Of a DNA stretch of 64,000 nt, positions 1 to 8,067 are shown in pieces. The notes beneath the pieces were generated by a model. That model searched no databases and was not told where the DNA came from. It was given only the letters and a program-made list of their open reading frames with translations. Every line of letters starts with the position of its first letter. Position 1 is the stretch's first letter. Both the position numbers and the translations under genes were made by a program. This DNA is from Stutzerimonas azotifigens DSM 17556 (lineage in GTDB: Bacteria > Pseudomonadota > Gammaproteobacteria > Pseudomonadales > Pseudomonadaceae). The stretch covers positions 121,225 through 185,224 of the forward strand of contig NZ_AUDU01000017.1 of NCBI RefSeq assembly GCF_000425625.1, read 5' to 3'.

Positions 1-638
1 CGCATCAGATTTCAGTGGGCCTCGACTCACCTGTATCGGTTGAAACCCCGTTGGGCATTCAAACAGGGGCAGCCATCTTCATAGCCGCGGGCCTGAAACA
101 CCGACTTAGTGCTGGACGAGTTCTGTCGATCTATCTGGATGCACTATCCGATGAAGCCCCAACTATGCGTATGCGGGGTACCGAAGAAGCGAGAGTGATT
201 GTGATCGCCCCGACGGACGTATTGGCGATTATCGACGTGCTGCGCGAGACAGGACACACCGCACTCCAGGTTAGGGCGGGGGTGCGTCAGGCACTGCGGC
301 TACCCGATCCACCGATTCCAGATCCTCGCTTGACCAAGGTGATAGAGGCGCTGCGTAGAGGTCAAATGGGACGCGACGGAATGGCCGAGTTGGTGCATTT
401 GTCTCCTACACGATTTTCCCATTGGTTCGTGGAACAGACAGGCTTGCCGCTGCGCAGCTATGCGAAATGGTTACGTCTCACACAAGCCCTACAGCATCTA
501 GCCAAAGGGGGGCTGCTCATCGAAGCGGCCCATGAGGCGGGCTTTTCTGACTCGTCGCATTTCTCCCGGACATTTAAGGCGCTACTGGGCATCGATCCTT
601 CCTCCGCCCTGGCTGAAGTCGATCTTCAGGAATCGTAG
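1..638 (+). CDS. AraC-family transcriptional regulator, 5' end outside the window
   Basis: The reading frame is open to the left edge, so the true start lies upstream; the GTG at 15 is only the first in-window candidate. The visible ~210 residues end in an AraC-type double helix-turn-helix: one helix pair around 'MAELVHLSPTRFSHWFVEQTG' and a second around 'IEAAHEAGFSDSSHFSRTFK', the family's most conserved segment. The N-terminal part resembles a cupin-like sensing half ('GLKHRLSAGRV'). Ligand and targets are unknown. The next gene on the same strand is a truncated fatty-acid hydroxylase, and AraC/hydroxylase pairs are plausible regulator-target neighbours, but that is inference. Confidence 0.85.
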   Translation, partial: HQISVGLDSPVSVETPLGIQTGAAIFIAAGLKHRLSAGRVLSIYLDALSDEAPTMRMRGTEEARVIVIAPTDVLAIIDVLRETGHTALQVRAGVRQALRLPDPPIPDPRLTKVIEALRRGQMGRDGMAELVHLSPTRFSHWFVEQTGLPLRSYAKWLRLTQALQHLAKGGLLIEAAHEAGFSDSSHFSRTFKALLGIDPSSALAEVDLQES

Positions 639-706
639 CTCTTTCGTTCAAGCTGAAAACGGACCATCCCACATACAGTCATGGCTCCCTCTTCAGGAGC
701 TGAGCG

Positions 707-1171
707 ATGTCTATCTCCCTGCGATTCGCCATCCGGTGGCTGAGCTATCCACTAGTGTTTGGCAGTTGTACCGCCTTCATGGTCTGGGCACTGTATGCAG
801 GAATACCGTATTGGCCCACCACCCTCATAGTCTCCGCGGCGGGGATGCTACTCATTGCTGGCTTGGAGCGCATCCAGCCTTTTCGGCGAGCCTGGCTGGA
901 AGATCATCAGGACACCCTGACGGATCTGCTGCACATGCTGGTGAACCTGTCTGTCATTCAATTCACTGCGGAGTTCCTGGCCGAGTTAGGCGATGCGGTA
1001 CCGGCTTCGATTCGGCTCTTCCCGATCGAGAGCCCATTGTGGTTGCAATTGCTACTAGTCGCCGCCGTGCTCGATTTGAGCCTGTATGTGATGCACCGCA
1101 TCAGCCACCCTCGGTGGGTGGCGTTCGGCTATTTTGCCAAAATCAGAAAGTCTTTTTCAGACTGTCCCTAA
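707..1171 (+). pseudogene. Truncated fatty-acid hydroxylase / sterol desaturase-family membrane protein
   Basis: The ORF starts with ATG at 707 and encodes a hydrophobic protein with about four membrane segments, ending in 'LDLSLYVMHRISHPRW'. In this family the HRxSH motif is the first of several His clusters that bind the di-iron centre and is normally followed by about 100 more residues. Here the reading continues only into unrelated sequence ('FGYFAKIRKSFSDCP') and stops at 1171, so the remaining His clusters are missing. The gene is therefore probably non-functional. The break lies near 1125-1165, directly before the remnant of a DsbB-like gene, and points to a deletion joining two unrelated genes. 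Confidence 0.6.
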
Positions 1172-1311
1172 AACCCTGTAGCGCCGGAACCTCCTGTTCC
1201 GGGGCCGACATGCTGATTTTCGGCAGCGTACCGTTGCCGCTTTTGTCCCTGGCGGTTTTCATTGCCATTGTCCTGCTTCTTGTCCTGATTCGTCGGCGAA
1301 CCCTTGTATGA
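1168..1311 (+). pseudogene. C-terminal remnant of a DsbB/BdbC-like disulfide oxidoreductase
   Basis: The in-frame segment reads 'PCSAGTSCSGADMLIFGS' followed by 'VPLPLLSLAVFIAIVLLL'. A Cys pair, then an FG..(I/V)PLLSLxAF hydrophobic helix, is what I recognise from the C-terminus of BdbC-type DsbB proteins. No upstream portion with the other helices is present. The segment stops at 1309-1311 and overlaps the ATG (1308) of the DsbA-like gene by four bases, so the original operon was oxidase plus thioredoxin partner. An ATG at 1210 could still give a ~33-residue membrane peptide. The identification rests on a short motif and on the partner gene. Confidence 0.4.
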
Positions 1312-1952
1312 ATAGACGTGCCGTCGTGCTGACCATCAGCGCGGTAACCATTGCCGGATTCGTCGTGGCGGCAATGCTCTACCAGCGGTTTTCCACCCCC
1401 CAGGAGGCTCAGGTCGTCACCCAGGCGAGCAGCTCGCTGGTGCGTTTCCACTCACCAATCATTGGGCCGATCAACGCTCCGGTCACCATCGTCGAGTTCT
1501 TCGACCCTTCGTGCGAAAGCTGCCGAGCGTTTTTCCCCTACGTGAAGCAAATCATGGCGCAGTACCCGCAGGACGTACGCCTGGTCGTGCGCTATGTGCT
1601 GTTCCACCGGGGCTCGGAAGAGGCCGTGCGCTTACTGGAGACGGCGCGCATGCAGGGGCTTTACGAGCCGGTGCTGGCCGCCGTGCTGGAAGCACAGCCG
1701 CTGTGGCATGACGACGCGCAAGCACAGAAAGCCTGGGAAGCGGCCGCCGCAGTGGGTCTGGATGTCGAGAAGGCCCGCGCCACAATGAACTCGCCGGCCA
1801 TCGACGAGATACTGGCCAAAGATGCTGCGGACGTGAAGAAAGTCGGCATTCAAGGTACGCCCACCTTTTTCGTCAACGGAAAGCTTCTGACTAAATTCGG
1901 CCCAGAGCCTCTGTTGGAGTTGGTGCAAAGCGAATTGCAGAAAGTGCGCTAA
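1308..1952 (+). CDS. DsbA/BdbD-like thiol-disulfide oxidoreductase
   Basis: 214 residues with an N-terminal membrane anchor or signal (about residues 5-26) followed by a thioredoxin-fold DsbA-type domain. The active site is 'DPSCESC' (CxxC = C-E-S-C) and the cis-proline loop is 'GIQGTPTFFVNGK'. It should act in the periplasm, forming or shuffling disulfides in exported proteins. The start overlaps the preceding remnant by ATGA, so it was translationally coupled to a DsbB-like partner that is now truncated. Without that partner, reoxidation would depend on another DsbB in the cell. Proteins of this type are common cargo of metal-resistance islands. Confidence 0.85.
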   Translation: MNRRAVVLTISAVTIAGFVVAAMLYQRFSTPQEAQVVTQASSSLVRFHSPIIGPINAPVTIVEFFDPSCESCRAFFPYVKQIMAQYPQDVRLVVRYVLFHRGSEEAVRLLETARMQGLYEPVLAAVLEAQPLWHDDAQAQKAWEAAAAVGLDVEKARATMNSPAIDEILAKDAADVKKVGIQGTPTFFVNGKLLTKFGPEPLLELVQSELQKVR

Positions 1953-2001
1953 AACACCAAGACTGGCGCAAACGCCGTGACTGCTTTAATCGGGAGTTTT
2001 T

Positions 2002-2463
2002 ATGCGAGCACTGGAAAACAAGATACCTCCGCCGATTGTGACTGCTCTGTTCGGGCTGCTGATGTGGCTGGTCGCCCGATATGTGCCGAGCCTCGACCTG
2101 GCGCTCTCTGTGCGTGTGCTGTTGGCGCTGCTCGTGTCGGCCATTGGCGTTTGCTTCAGTGTGGCCGGAGTGCTGTCGTTTCGGCAGGCGCAGACCACCG
2201 TCAATCCGCTTAAACCTGAAACTGCATCAGCGCTGGTGCGCTCGGGTATCTATCGGTACTCACGCAACCCGATGTACGTCGGCTTTGCTCTGTTATTGCT
2301 GGCCTGGGCCTGCTACCTGGCCTCACCGTTAGCATTGCTCGGGGTGCTGGGGTTCGTCCTGTATATGAATCGCTTCCAGATCAACCCTGAGGAGCGCGCC
2401 CTGACAACCCTGTTCGGCAGCGAATTCCAGGTCTATCAGGCGCAGGTGCGTCGCTGGCTCTAA
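2002..2463 (+). CDS. Isoprenylcysteine carboxyl methyltransferase (ICMT)-family integral membrane protein
   Basis: 153 residues with about four membrane helices. The C-terminal signature 'YRYSRNPMYVGFALLLL' and then 'RFQINPEERALTTLFGSEF' with 'YQAQVRRWL' is typical of the bacterial ICMT/phospholipid methyltransferase superfamily: the RNPMY loop and the E-E-R-x-L segment contribute to S-adenosylmethionine binding. The substrate in bacteria is usually unknown. It follows the DsbA-like gene by about 50 bases on the same strand and could share its transcript. A function on lipids or small thiols is possible but not shown by sequence. Confidence 0.8.
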   Translation: MRALENKIPPPIVTALFGLLMWLVARYVPSLDLALSVRVLLALLVSAIGVCFSVAGVLSFRQAQTTVNPLKPETASALVRSGIYRYSRNPMYVGFALLLLAWACYLASPLALLGVLGFVLYMNRFQINPEERALTTLFGSEFQVYQAQVRRWL

Positions 2464-2468
2464 GTTGG

Positions 2469-2660
2469 CTAGTCCACCGTGTTAGAACGGCCATCTGGAA
2501 GCCAGCGGTCTTCCAAAGCAATAATTTGTGGCAACGACCTAGAGGTTGAATGCCCGCTTTCGCCGATTTCTGCCAATTGATGCCCCAGGTAGTACCGTCC
2601 TAGCTCGTCTGCCTGTTTGATGATCCAAGCTGTATCGAACCTCTGTGGTCGAGGCAGGCA
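2469..2660 (-). pseudogene. C-terminal remnant of an unidentified gene
   Basis: On the minus strand a frame open from just after a stop at 2661-2663 encodes about 63 residues with a protein-like composition, including 'FDTAWIIKQADELGRYYLGH' and 'SLPQIIALEDRWLPDGR', ending at TAG (2469-2471). It has no convincing start codon or ribosome binding site, so it may be the tail of a gene lost by recombination. I do not recognise the family. It lies beside the DnaA-box hairpin. The alternative is that this is chance open frame in GC-rich DNA. Confidence 0.25.
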
Positions 2661-2681
2661 TCAGAGGCGCCAGCCTTTGTT

Positions 2682-2704
2682 TTATCCACAAAACCTGTGG
2701 ATAA
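2682..2704. repeat. Two perfect inverted DnaA boxes (TTATCCACA / TGTGGATAA)
   Basis: TTATCCACA at 2682-2690 and its exact reverse complement TGTGGATAA at 2696-2704 are separated by five bases. TTATCCACA is the consensus high-affinity DnaA box. The pair lies in a 430-base gap without an intact gene between the ICMT gene and pilL2. It could be a replication or DnaA-binding site for the excised element, or simply a hairpin-forming palindrome. The rest of the gap (2705-2891) shows no gene or clear repeat. Confidence 0.55.
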
Positions 2705-2891
2705 CCCTTTCGATAACTCCTGAATGCACACAACCGAGGGCGTCTTATTCACCTGACGATTTTTTGACCACTCCTGAGATTGGCTCAGCACAGGAGCTCA
2801 TAAAACCGGCAACACAGCAGTTCCCTTTGTTTGCTGATCCGGTTCCACAGAACGCCGATGGTCTCGCCTCGACCTTGCCGAGAGCCGAGCC

Positions 2892-3413
2892 ATGCACACC
2901 GCCCTTCCCTATCACAGTTGCCTGCTGCTGGCCGCTCTGGCGACCGGCTGCGCAACGCCTCCACCGCTCTCTCCCCCGCCCGATGAGGTGGCGGCTCCGG
3001 CACCGGAGAACATCCCGGTTGTCCGCTACGGCCGCTACACCCTTGTCGAGCTAATCCCGACGGCCGCTCAGCAGGATCTGCTGTTGCAGATCGTCGACGT
3101 GTCCATTCCCGACACTCTCAACGCCAACGTCGCTGACGCACTGCGCCATGTATTGCAACGCTCCGGCTACCAGCTCTGCAGCGGAAGTGAAACTGATGCG
3201 CTGGGCAGACTCCCGCTGCCGGCGGCCCACTACCACCTTGGCCCGCTGCAACTGCGCGATGCCCTGCTGACCCTAGCCGGGACAGCGCGGACGCTGCACG
3301 TCGATCACACTGCACGCCGCGTCTGCTTCACCCAGCCTCCCCATACGCCAGCCGAAGCCCCACCCGCCACTGCGGATACCGCTCCCGGTGCCGCTAGGGA
3401 GTCACAGCCATGA
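2892..3413 (+). CDS. pilL2: PFGI-1-class ICE PilL2-like lipoprotein (TIGR03748 family)
   Basis: 173 residues beginning with a lipoprotein signal peptide: a hydrophobic stretch and lipobox 'LATGC' with the acylated Cys near residue 20. The middle part ('YGRYTLVELIPTAAQQDLL' followed by a PilL-like 'ALRHVLQRSGYQLC' segment) matches the short PilL proteins of PFGI-1-type conjugative elements. The C-terminus is Pro/Ala-rich. It should be an outer- or inner-membrane lipoprotein of the mating apparatus. It opens the transfer operon; its 3' end overlaps the next gene by four bases. Family recognised by pattern and gene order. Confidence 0.75.
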   Translation: MHTALPYHSCLLLAALATGCATPPPLSPPPDEVAAPAPENIPVVRYGRYTLVELIPTAAQQDLLLQIVDVSIPDTLNANVADALRHVLQRSGYQLCSGSETDALGRLPLPAAHYHLGPLQLRDALLTLAGTARTLHVDHTARRVCFTQPPHTPAEAPPATADTAPGAARESQP

Positions 3414-4063
3414 CGACGATGCTAGGTAGCGAGCAACACCGGCACGGCACGCTGATGCGCACCGCCATCATCACTTGGCTGTTGCTCATCAGCGCCGCCG
3501 TCGTGATCGATCACGTCGCGCTGTCGGGTCTGGCGACACAGGTCGAAACCAGCGCCACCGGCCTGCAGGTCGCCGTGCTGGAAAAGCGCTTGGCCGACCT
3601 AGTCCAGCAGGTCGAACAAGCCCAACAGCAACCTGACGCACTGCCCCAGGCGCGCTACGACGTCGAGCATCAGGCCTTGGAGCGGCGACTGAACGTCATC
3701 GAGCAGGCCCTCGGCAGCCGCCCGACCGCGGAGAGTCTACTGCCGCTGGTGGCCCGCATTGAGCAGTTGGAAATACAGCTCAACGAACCTCGCCCAGCAC
3801 CACCGCCGGTGCCCCGCCCGCGAGCTTCCGTCCCCGCTAAACCAAAGTCCATCGAGCCGCCATTCCGGGTGATCGGTGTCGAGCTACGTGCCGGCGAGCG
3901 GTTCCTTTCGATTATGTCAGCCACCTCGGGCACGCTCTCGCAGGTTCACCTGCTGCGCCCCGGCGAGACGGAAGCCGGTTGGCACCTCGAAACCATCGAA
4001 CGGAGCGCTGCCGTGTTCCGACACGGCGACGACACTCGTCGCCTGCCCATTCCCGCGCAGTAG
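3410..4063 (+). CDS. Conserved ICE membrane protein with coiled coil, function unknown
   Basis: 217 residues with one membrane helix near residues 17-36 ('MRTAIITWLLLISAAVV'), a long charged, Gln-rich coiled-coil-like region (about 45-125), a Pro-rich linker, and a compact C-terminal domain ('PFRVIGVELRAGERFLSI'). This layout (short cytoplasmic tail, TM, coiled coil, small periplasmic domain) resembles PilN/PilP-type inner-membrane assembly proteins, and position between pilL2 and the TIGR03759 gene fits the conserved order of PFGI-1-type elements. The start overlaps pilL2. No enzymatic motif is visible. Confidence 0.7.
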   Translation: MTTMLGSEQHRHGTLMRTAIITWLLLISAAVVIDHVALSGLATQVETSATGLQVAVLEKRLADLVQQVEQAQQQPDALPQARYDVEHQALERRLNVIEQALGSRPTAESLLPLVARIEQLEIQLNEPRPAPPPVPRPRASVPAKPKSIEPPFRVIGVELRAGERFLSIMSATSGTLSQVHLLRPGETEAGWHLETIERSAAVFRHGDDTRRLPIPAQ

Positions 4064-4072
4064 GACAAGCAG

Positions 4073-4798
4073 ATGAAGCTGCACCATATCGTCCCCGTAC
4101 TGATCGCCCTGCTGATCAGCAGCCTTGTCCAAGGAGCGGAAACCCTCACCGCCAACAACCTGCCCACGCGCGAGCGACTGATGACCACCGAGCGCGCCGA
4201 CGAGCAGCACACGCGAGGTTGGGGGCTGAGCGCCGAGGAATGGGCGCGCTACCGGACGCTGATGCGAGGGCCGCTGGGTATCTATTCTCCCAACCTCGAC
4301 CCACTTACCGCGCTAGGCATTGAGGCGCGCTCCGACCAAGAACGGCGACGCTATGCAGAGTTGCAGGTCGAAGCAGAAGCCCACCGCGTCGAAAAGCTGC
4401 TGGCGTACCAACGGGCTTACGACGACGCCTGGCAGCGGCTCAACACCGATATGCCGCGCGTCATCCTGCCCGATGCCGGCCTGGCATTCTCGCCGGTTGT
4501 GCCAGCGGCGAACGGACGGCTCGCCGTATTCGTCCAGGACGCTTGCCCCGCATGTGATCGGGCAGCGCAGCGGCTGCAAGCTGCTGGTATGGAATTCGAC
4601 ATTTACGTCGTCGACAGCCACGCCGACGACGCACGTATTCGCGCCTGGGCACAACGTATTGGCATCGACCCGGCCAAGGCGCGCAGCGGCCAGATCACGC
4701 TCAACCACGATTCGGGACGCTGGCAATCGCTGAATCTGCAGGGTGACCTGCCGGCAATCGTACGCAAGGTCGGCAACCAGTGGCAGCGGCAGCCGTAA
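4073..4798 (+). CDS. Integrating conjugative element protein, TIGR03759 (PFL_4693) family
   Basis: 241 residues with a cleavable signal peptide ending near 'LVQGAE'. The N-terminal half carries the characteristic 'WGLSAEEWARYRTLMRGPLG' segment, and the C-terminal half is thioredoxin-like with a C-P-A-C motif ('VQDACPACDRAAQRL'). The protein is expected in the periplasm, where the CxxC suggests a role in disulfide handling during channel assembly. The stop codon overlaps the start of the transglycosylase gene (TAATG). Family assignment is from the conserved segment and position. Confidence 0.8.
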   Translation: MKLHHIVPVLIALLISSLVQGAETLTANNLPTRERLMTTERADEQHTRGWGLSAEEWARYRTLMRGPLGIYSPNLDPLTALGIEARSDQERRRYAELQVEAEAHRVEKLLAYQRAYDDAWQRLNTDMPRVILPDAGLAFSPVVPAANGRLAVFVQDACPACDRAAQRLQAAGMEFDIYVVDSHADDARIRAWAQRIGIDPAKARSGQITLNHDSGRWQSLNLQGDLPAIVRKVGNQWQRQP

Positions 4799-5361
4799 TG
4801 TCGCGCCGCCACGCGCTCGTGCTGCTGGCCTGCGCACTGGCAGGCCCCATCCAGGCGCGGGAAATCCCACCGCCGGCCTATCAAGTCGCTGCGAAGCGCG
4901 CCGGTATTCCCTCGACCGTGTTGTACGCCATCGCGTTGCAAGAGAGCGGCATCCGTTTGCGTGGCCGTCTGGTGCCATGGCCGTGGACGCTCAACGTCGC
5001 TGGCAAGGCGCAGCGCTACGCCACCCGTGCTGAGGCTTGCGGCGGGCTGCGCCAGGCACTCAGGCGCACACCCGCCAAGCGCATTGACGCCGGTCTCGGC
5101 CAGATCAATCTCGGCTACCACCCGCAGCGTTACGCACAGCCCTGCGACCTGCTCGACCCTTACCGTAACCTGGCCATCGCCGCCGAGATACTGCACGAGC
5201 AGCACATTCCGGGCGACGACTGGCTGCTCGCCATCGGTCGTTACCACCGGCCTGCCGGCGGCGCACCAGCCGCGCGCTACCGTCACAGCGTCGGCCAGCA
5301 CCTGGCCCGCGTACTGGGTACCCCCCAGCTGGAAATCACTTCGCGAGGGAATCTGCCATGA
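4798..5361 (+). CDS. Conjugation-associated lytic transglycosylase (SLT domain)
   Basis: I chose the ATG at 4798, which overlaps the upstream stop (TAATG); a GTG at 4780 would add six residues ahead of the signal peptide. The 187-residue product has a signal peptide ending near 'GPIQARE' and a lysozyme-like SLT domain: the catalytic Glu lies in 'YAIALQESG', followed by 'DAGLGQINLGYH' and a late 'LLAIGRYHR' segment. It should locally cleave peptidoglycan so the mating channel can be built. It overlaps the next gene by four bases. Confidence 0.88.
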   Translation: MSRRHALVLLACALAGPIQAREIPPPAYQVAAKRAGIPSTVLYAIALQESGIRLRGRLVPWPWTLNVAGKAQRYATRAEACGGLRQALRRTPAKRIDAGLGQINLGYHPQRYAQPCDLLDPYRNLAIAAEILHEQHIPGDDWLLAIGRYHRPAGGAPAARYRHSVGQHLARVLGTPQLEITSRGNLP

Positions 5362-5885
5362 AATCCCTGACCATCCTCGTCGCGTATCTTTCGCTGCCGT
5401 GGCTGTCGCTGGCCACCCAGGCTGACGCGCTGATCATCGTCGCAGACCATGGCGGTACGTCGGCCTTGCCGTACTACGAAGCCTTGAACTTGCAACCGCG
5501 CGCCGAGGTGAGCGCGCCACCCATCGAGATTCCGCGTCCGCCAGCCAAACCGTTCAACGAAGCCGATATGCTGCCGGTGCGCTCGATGCAGCTGTCACCT
5601 GGCGATGTGGCGCGTAGGTTGATCGAAGCACCGGGAATGCCGCCGTTCTTTCTCGTCGGCGACGACAATCGCTCGCGCGCCTGGCTGCGTCAGCGCGCAC
5701 TGCGCATACACGAGCTCAATGCCGTGGGCCTAGTGGTCAACGTCAAGTCGGCCGAGGCCCTGGCTGCGCTGCGTGCGCTGGTGCCGGGGCTGTTACTGTC
5801 ACCGGTTGCGGGGGATGATCTCGCCGAGCGCCTTGGCTTGCGCCACTACCCGGTGCTGATCACGGCAACCGGCGTCGAGCAGTGA
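5358..5885 (+). CDS. Integrating conjugative element protein, TIGR03765 (PFL_4695) family
   Basis: 175 residues with a signal peptide ('LTILVAYLSLPWLSLATQADA'-like; cleavage near residue 25). The region 'FNEADMLPVRSMQLSPGDV' and the 'FFLVGDDNRSRAWL' segment are typical of the small periplasmic proteins encoded just upstream of traD in PFGI-1-type elements. Biochemical role unknown. Translationally coupled to the transglycosylase (ATGA overlap) and about 10 bases before traD. Confidence 0.75.
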   Translation: MKSLTILVAYLSLPWLSLATQADALIIVADHGGTSALPYYEALNLQPRAEVSAPPIEIPRPPAKPFNEADMLPVRSMQLSPGDVARRLIEAPGMPPFFLVGDDNRSRAWLRQRALRIHELNAVGLVVNVKSAEALAALRALVPGLLLSPVAGDDLAERLGLRHYPVLITATGVEQ

Positions 5886-5895
5886 AGCGCCGACC

Positions 5896-8067
5896 ATGGC
5901 CCAGAGCCACGCGATCGAAGTGCTGTTGCGGCCAGCCGTGGAGCTGTACAGCGTGGCGGTCTGCGCCGCCGCCGCGTTTCTGTCCCTGGTGGCACCGTGG
6001 TCACTGGCGCTGAGCCCATCGATTGGCCTGGGCAGCGCCCTTGCCTTTCTCACCTTCGGCACCATTCGCCTGCGTGATGCGCTGGTCATCCTGCGCTACC
6101 GGCGCAATATCCGCCGCCTGCCGCGCTATGTGATGACCAGCCGTAATGTGTCTGTCAGCCAGCAACGGCTGTTCATAGGCAGAGGCTTTCGCTGGGAACA
6201 ACGGCACACGCACCGCCTGACGCAGACATTCAGGCCCGAGTTCCGCCGCTATGTGGAACCTACGCCCGCTTACCAGTTGGCACGCCGCCTGGAAGAGCGG
6301 CTGGAGTTCGCGCCGTTTCCACTGTCGAAGATGGCCAAGCTCACCACTTGGGACGTTCCCATCAATCCGGTGCGCCCGTTGCCACCGGTCGGCGGCCTGC
6401 CGCGGCTGCACGGCATCGAGCCAAACGAAGTCGATGTCAGCCTGCCACTCGGAGAACGAGTCGGACACTCACTTGTGCTGGGCGCGACACGGGTCGGCAA
6501 GACCCGATTGGCCGAGCTGTTCGTGACTCAGGACATTCGACGGCGCAACGCCGCCGGAGAGCACGAGGTGGTGATCGTATTCGACCCCAAAGGGGATGCA
6601 GACCTACTCAAGCGGATGTACGTGGAGGCCAAACGCGCCGGGCGCGAACGTGAGTTCTATGTTTTCCACTTGGGCTGGCATGATTTCAGCGCACGCTACA
6701 ACGCAGTGGGCCGGTTCGGGCGGATCAGCGAAGTGGCCACGCGTATCGCCGGACAGCTCTCAGGTGAAGGCAATAGCGCCGCTTTCAGGGAGTTCGCCTG
6801 GCGGTTCGTCAACATCATCGCCCGTGCCCTCGTCGAGCTGGGCCAGCGCCCCGACTACCTACTGATTCAGCGGCATGTCGTCAACATCGACGCGCTCTTT
6901 ATCGAGTACGCGCAGCACTACTTCGCCAAGCACGAACCGAAGGCCTGGGAAATCATCGTCCAGCTCGAAAGCCGGCTGAACGACAAAAATATCCCGCGCA
7001 ATATGATCGGGCGAGAGAAGCGGGTCGTAGCCTTGGAGCAATACCTCTCACAGGTACGCACCTACGACCCCGTACTCGACGGTCTGCGCAGTGCCGTGCG
7101 CTATGACCGGACGTATTTCGACAAGATCGTCGCCAGCCTTTTACCGTTGCTGGAGAAACTCACCACCGGCAAAACCGCGCAGCTACTCGCACCGAACTAT
7201 TCCGACCTCAACGATCCCAGGCCAATCTTCGACTGGATGCAGGTCGTCCGCAAACGCGCGGTGGTCTATGTCGGCCTTGATGCCCTGTCGGATGCGGAAG
7301 TTGCCGCTGCAGTCGGCAACTCGATGTTCGCTGACCTGGTATCGGTCGCCGGCCATATCTACAAATTTGGCATCGACGACGGGCTGCCCGGCGCAACAGC
7401 GGGAGCACGAGTCCCTATCAACGTCCATGCGGACGAGTTCAATGAGCTGATGGGTGATGAATTCGTGCCTCTGGTCAACAAGGGCGGCGGCGCAGGGTTA
7501 CAGATCACCGCCTATACGCAGACGCTCTCTGACATCGAAGCCCGTCTTGGCAACCGCGCAAAAGCGGGCCAAGTTATCGGCAACTTCAACAATCTGTTCA
7601 TGCTGAGAGTGCGCGAAACCGCTACCGCCGAGCTACTCACCCGGCAGCTTCCAAAAGTGGACGTCTACACCACGACGCTGGTCAGCGGGGCTACTGACAG
7701 CTCCGACGTTCGGGGGCCAACAGATTTCACCTCCAATGCTCAGGATCGCATCAGCACCGCCAGCGTGCCGATGATTGAACCCGCACACGTGGTTGGCTTG
7801 CCAAAAGGCCAGGCCTTTGCCCTGTTGCAAGGTGGCCAGCTCTGGAAAATCCGCATGCCGTTGCCGGTACCCGACCCTGACGAAATGATGCCCGAGGACT
7901 TACAGCAGCTTGCGAGCCACATGCGCCAGCACTATGTCGAAGCCAGCGACTGGTGGGAAAACCGTGGCACTCCCGGCCTACAGGATCAATCACTGCCCGA
8001 CGACCTGCTCGATGGCTTCCGCCACCTCGCCACCACTGAGACAAGCAACGCCGAGGCACGGCCATGA
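5896..8067 (+). CDS. traD: Type IV coupling protein TraD (SXT/TOL subfamily, TIGR03743)
   Basis: 723 residues, the usual length. Two N-terminal membrane helices lie around residues 15-65, then the ATPase domain: Walker A 'GATRVGKT' near residue 195, 'VIVFDPKGD' near 225, and a late 'VHADEFNELMGD' Walker-B-like segment. Coupling proteins link the relaxosome (here TraI) to the mating channel and pump DNA using ATP. The ATG at 5896 follows the previous stop by ten bases. The stop overlaps the start of the next gene. All key motifs are intact. Confidence 0.93.
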   Translation: MAQSHAIEVLLRPAVELYSVAVCAAAAFLSLVAPWSLALSPSIGLGSALAFLTFGTIRLRDALVILRYRRNIRRLPRYVMTSRNVSVSQQRLFIGRGFRWEQRHTHRLTQTFRPEFRRYVEPTPAYQLARRLEERLEFAPFPLSKMAKLTTWDVPINPVRPLPPVGGLPRLHGIEPNEVDVSLPLGERVGHSLVLGATRVGKTRLAELFVTQDIRRRNAAGEHEVVIVFDPKGDADLLKRMYVEAKRAGREREFYVFHLGWHDFSARYNAVGRFGRISEVATRIAGQLSGEGNSAAFREFAWRFVNIIARALVELGQRPDYLLIQRHVVNIDALFIEYAQHYFAKHEPKAWEIIVQLESRLNDKNIPRNMIGREKRVVALEQYLSQVRTYDPVLDGLRSAVRYDRTYFDKIVASLLPLLEKLTTGKTAQLLAPNYSDLNDPRPIFDWMQVVRKRAVVYVGLDALSDAEVAAAVGNSMFADLVSVAGHIYKFGIDDGLPGATAGARVPINVHADEFNELMGDEFVPLVNKGGGAGLQITAYTQTLSDIEARLGNRAKAGQVIGNFNNLFMLRVRETATAELLTRQLPKVDVYTTTLVSGATDSSDVRGPTDFTSNAQDRISTASVPMIEPAHVVGLPKGQAFALLQGGQLWKIRMPLPVPDPDEMMPEDLQQLASHMRQHYVEASDWWENRGTPGLQDQSLPDDLLDGFRHLATTETSNAEARP

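Noticed and set aside
532..1311. 259-residue frame spanning the AraC, hydroxylase and DsbB remnant region
   Set aside because: It is out of frame with the first two genes; only its last ~45 codons look like a real protein segment, annotated separately as the DsbB-like remnant.
2682..2704. Chromosomal oriC
   Set aside because: Only two DnaA boxes and no dnaA/dnaN/rpmH neighbours; it sits among mobile-element genes.
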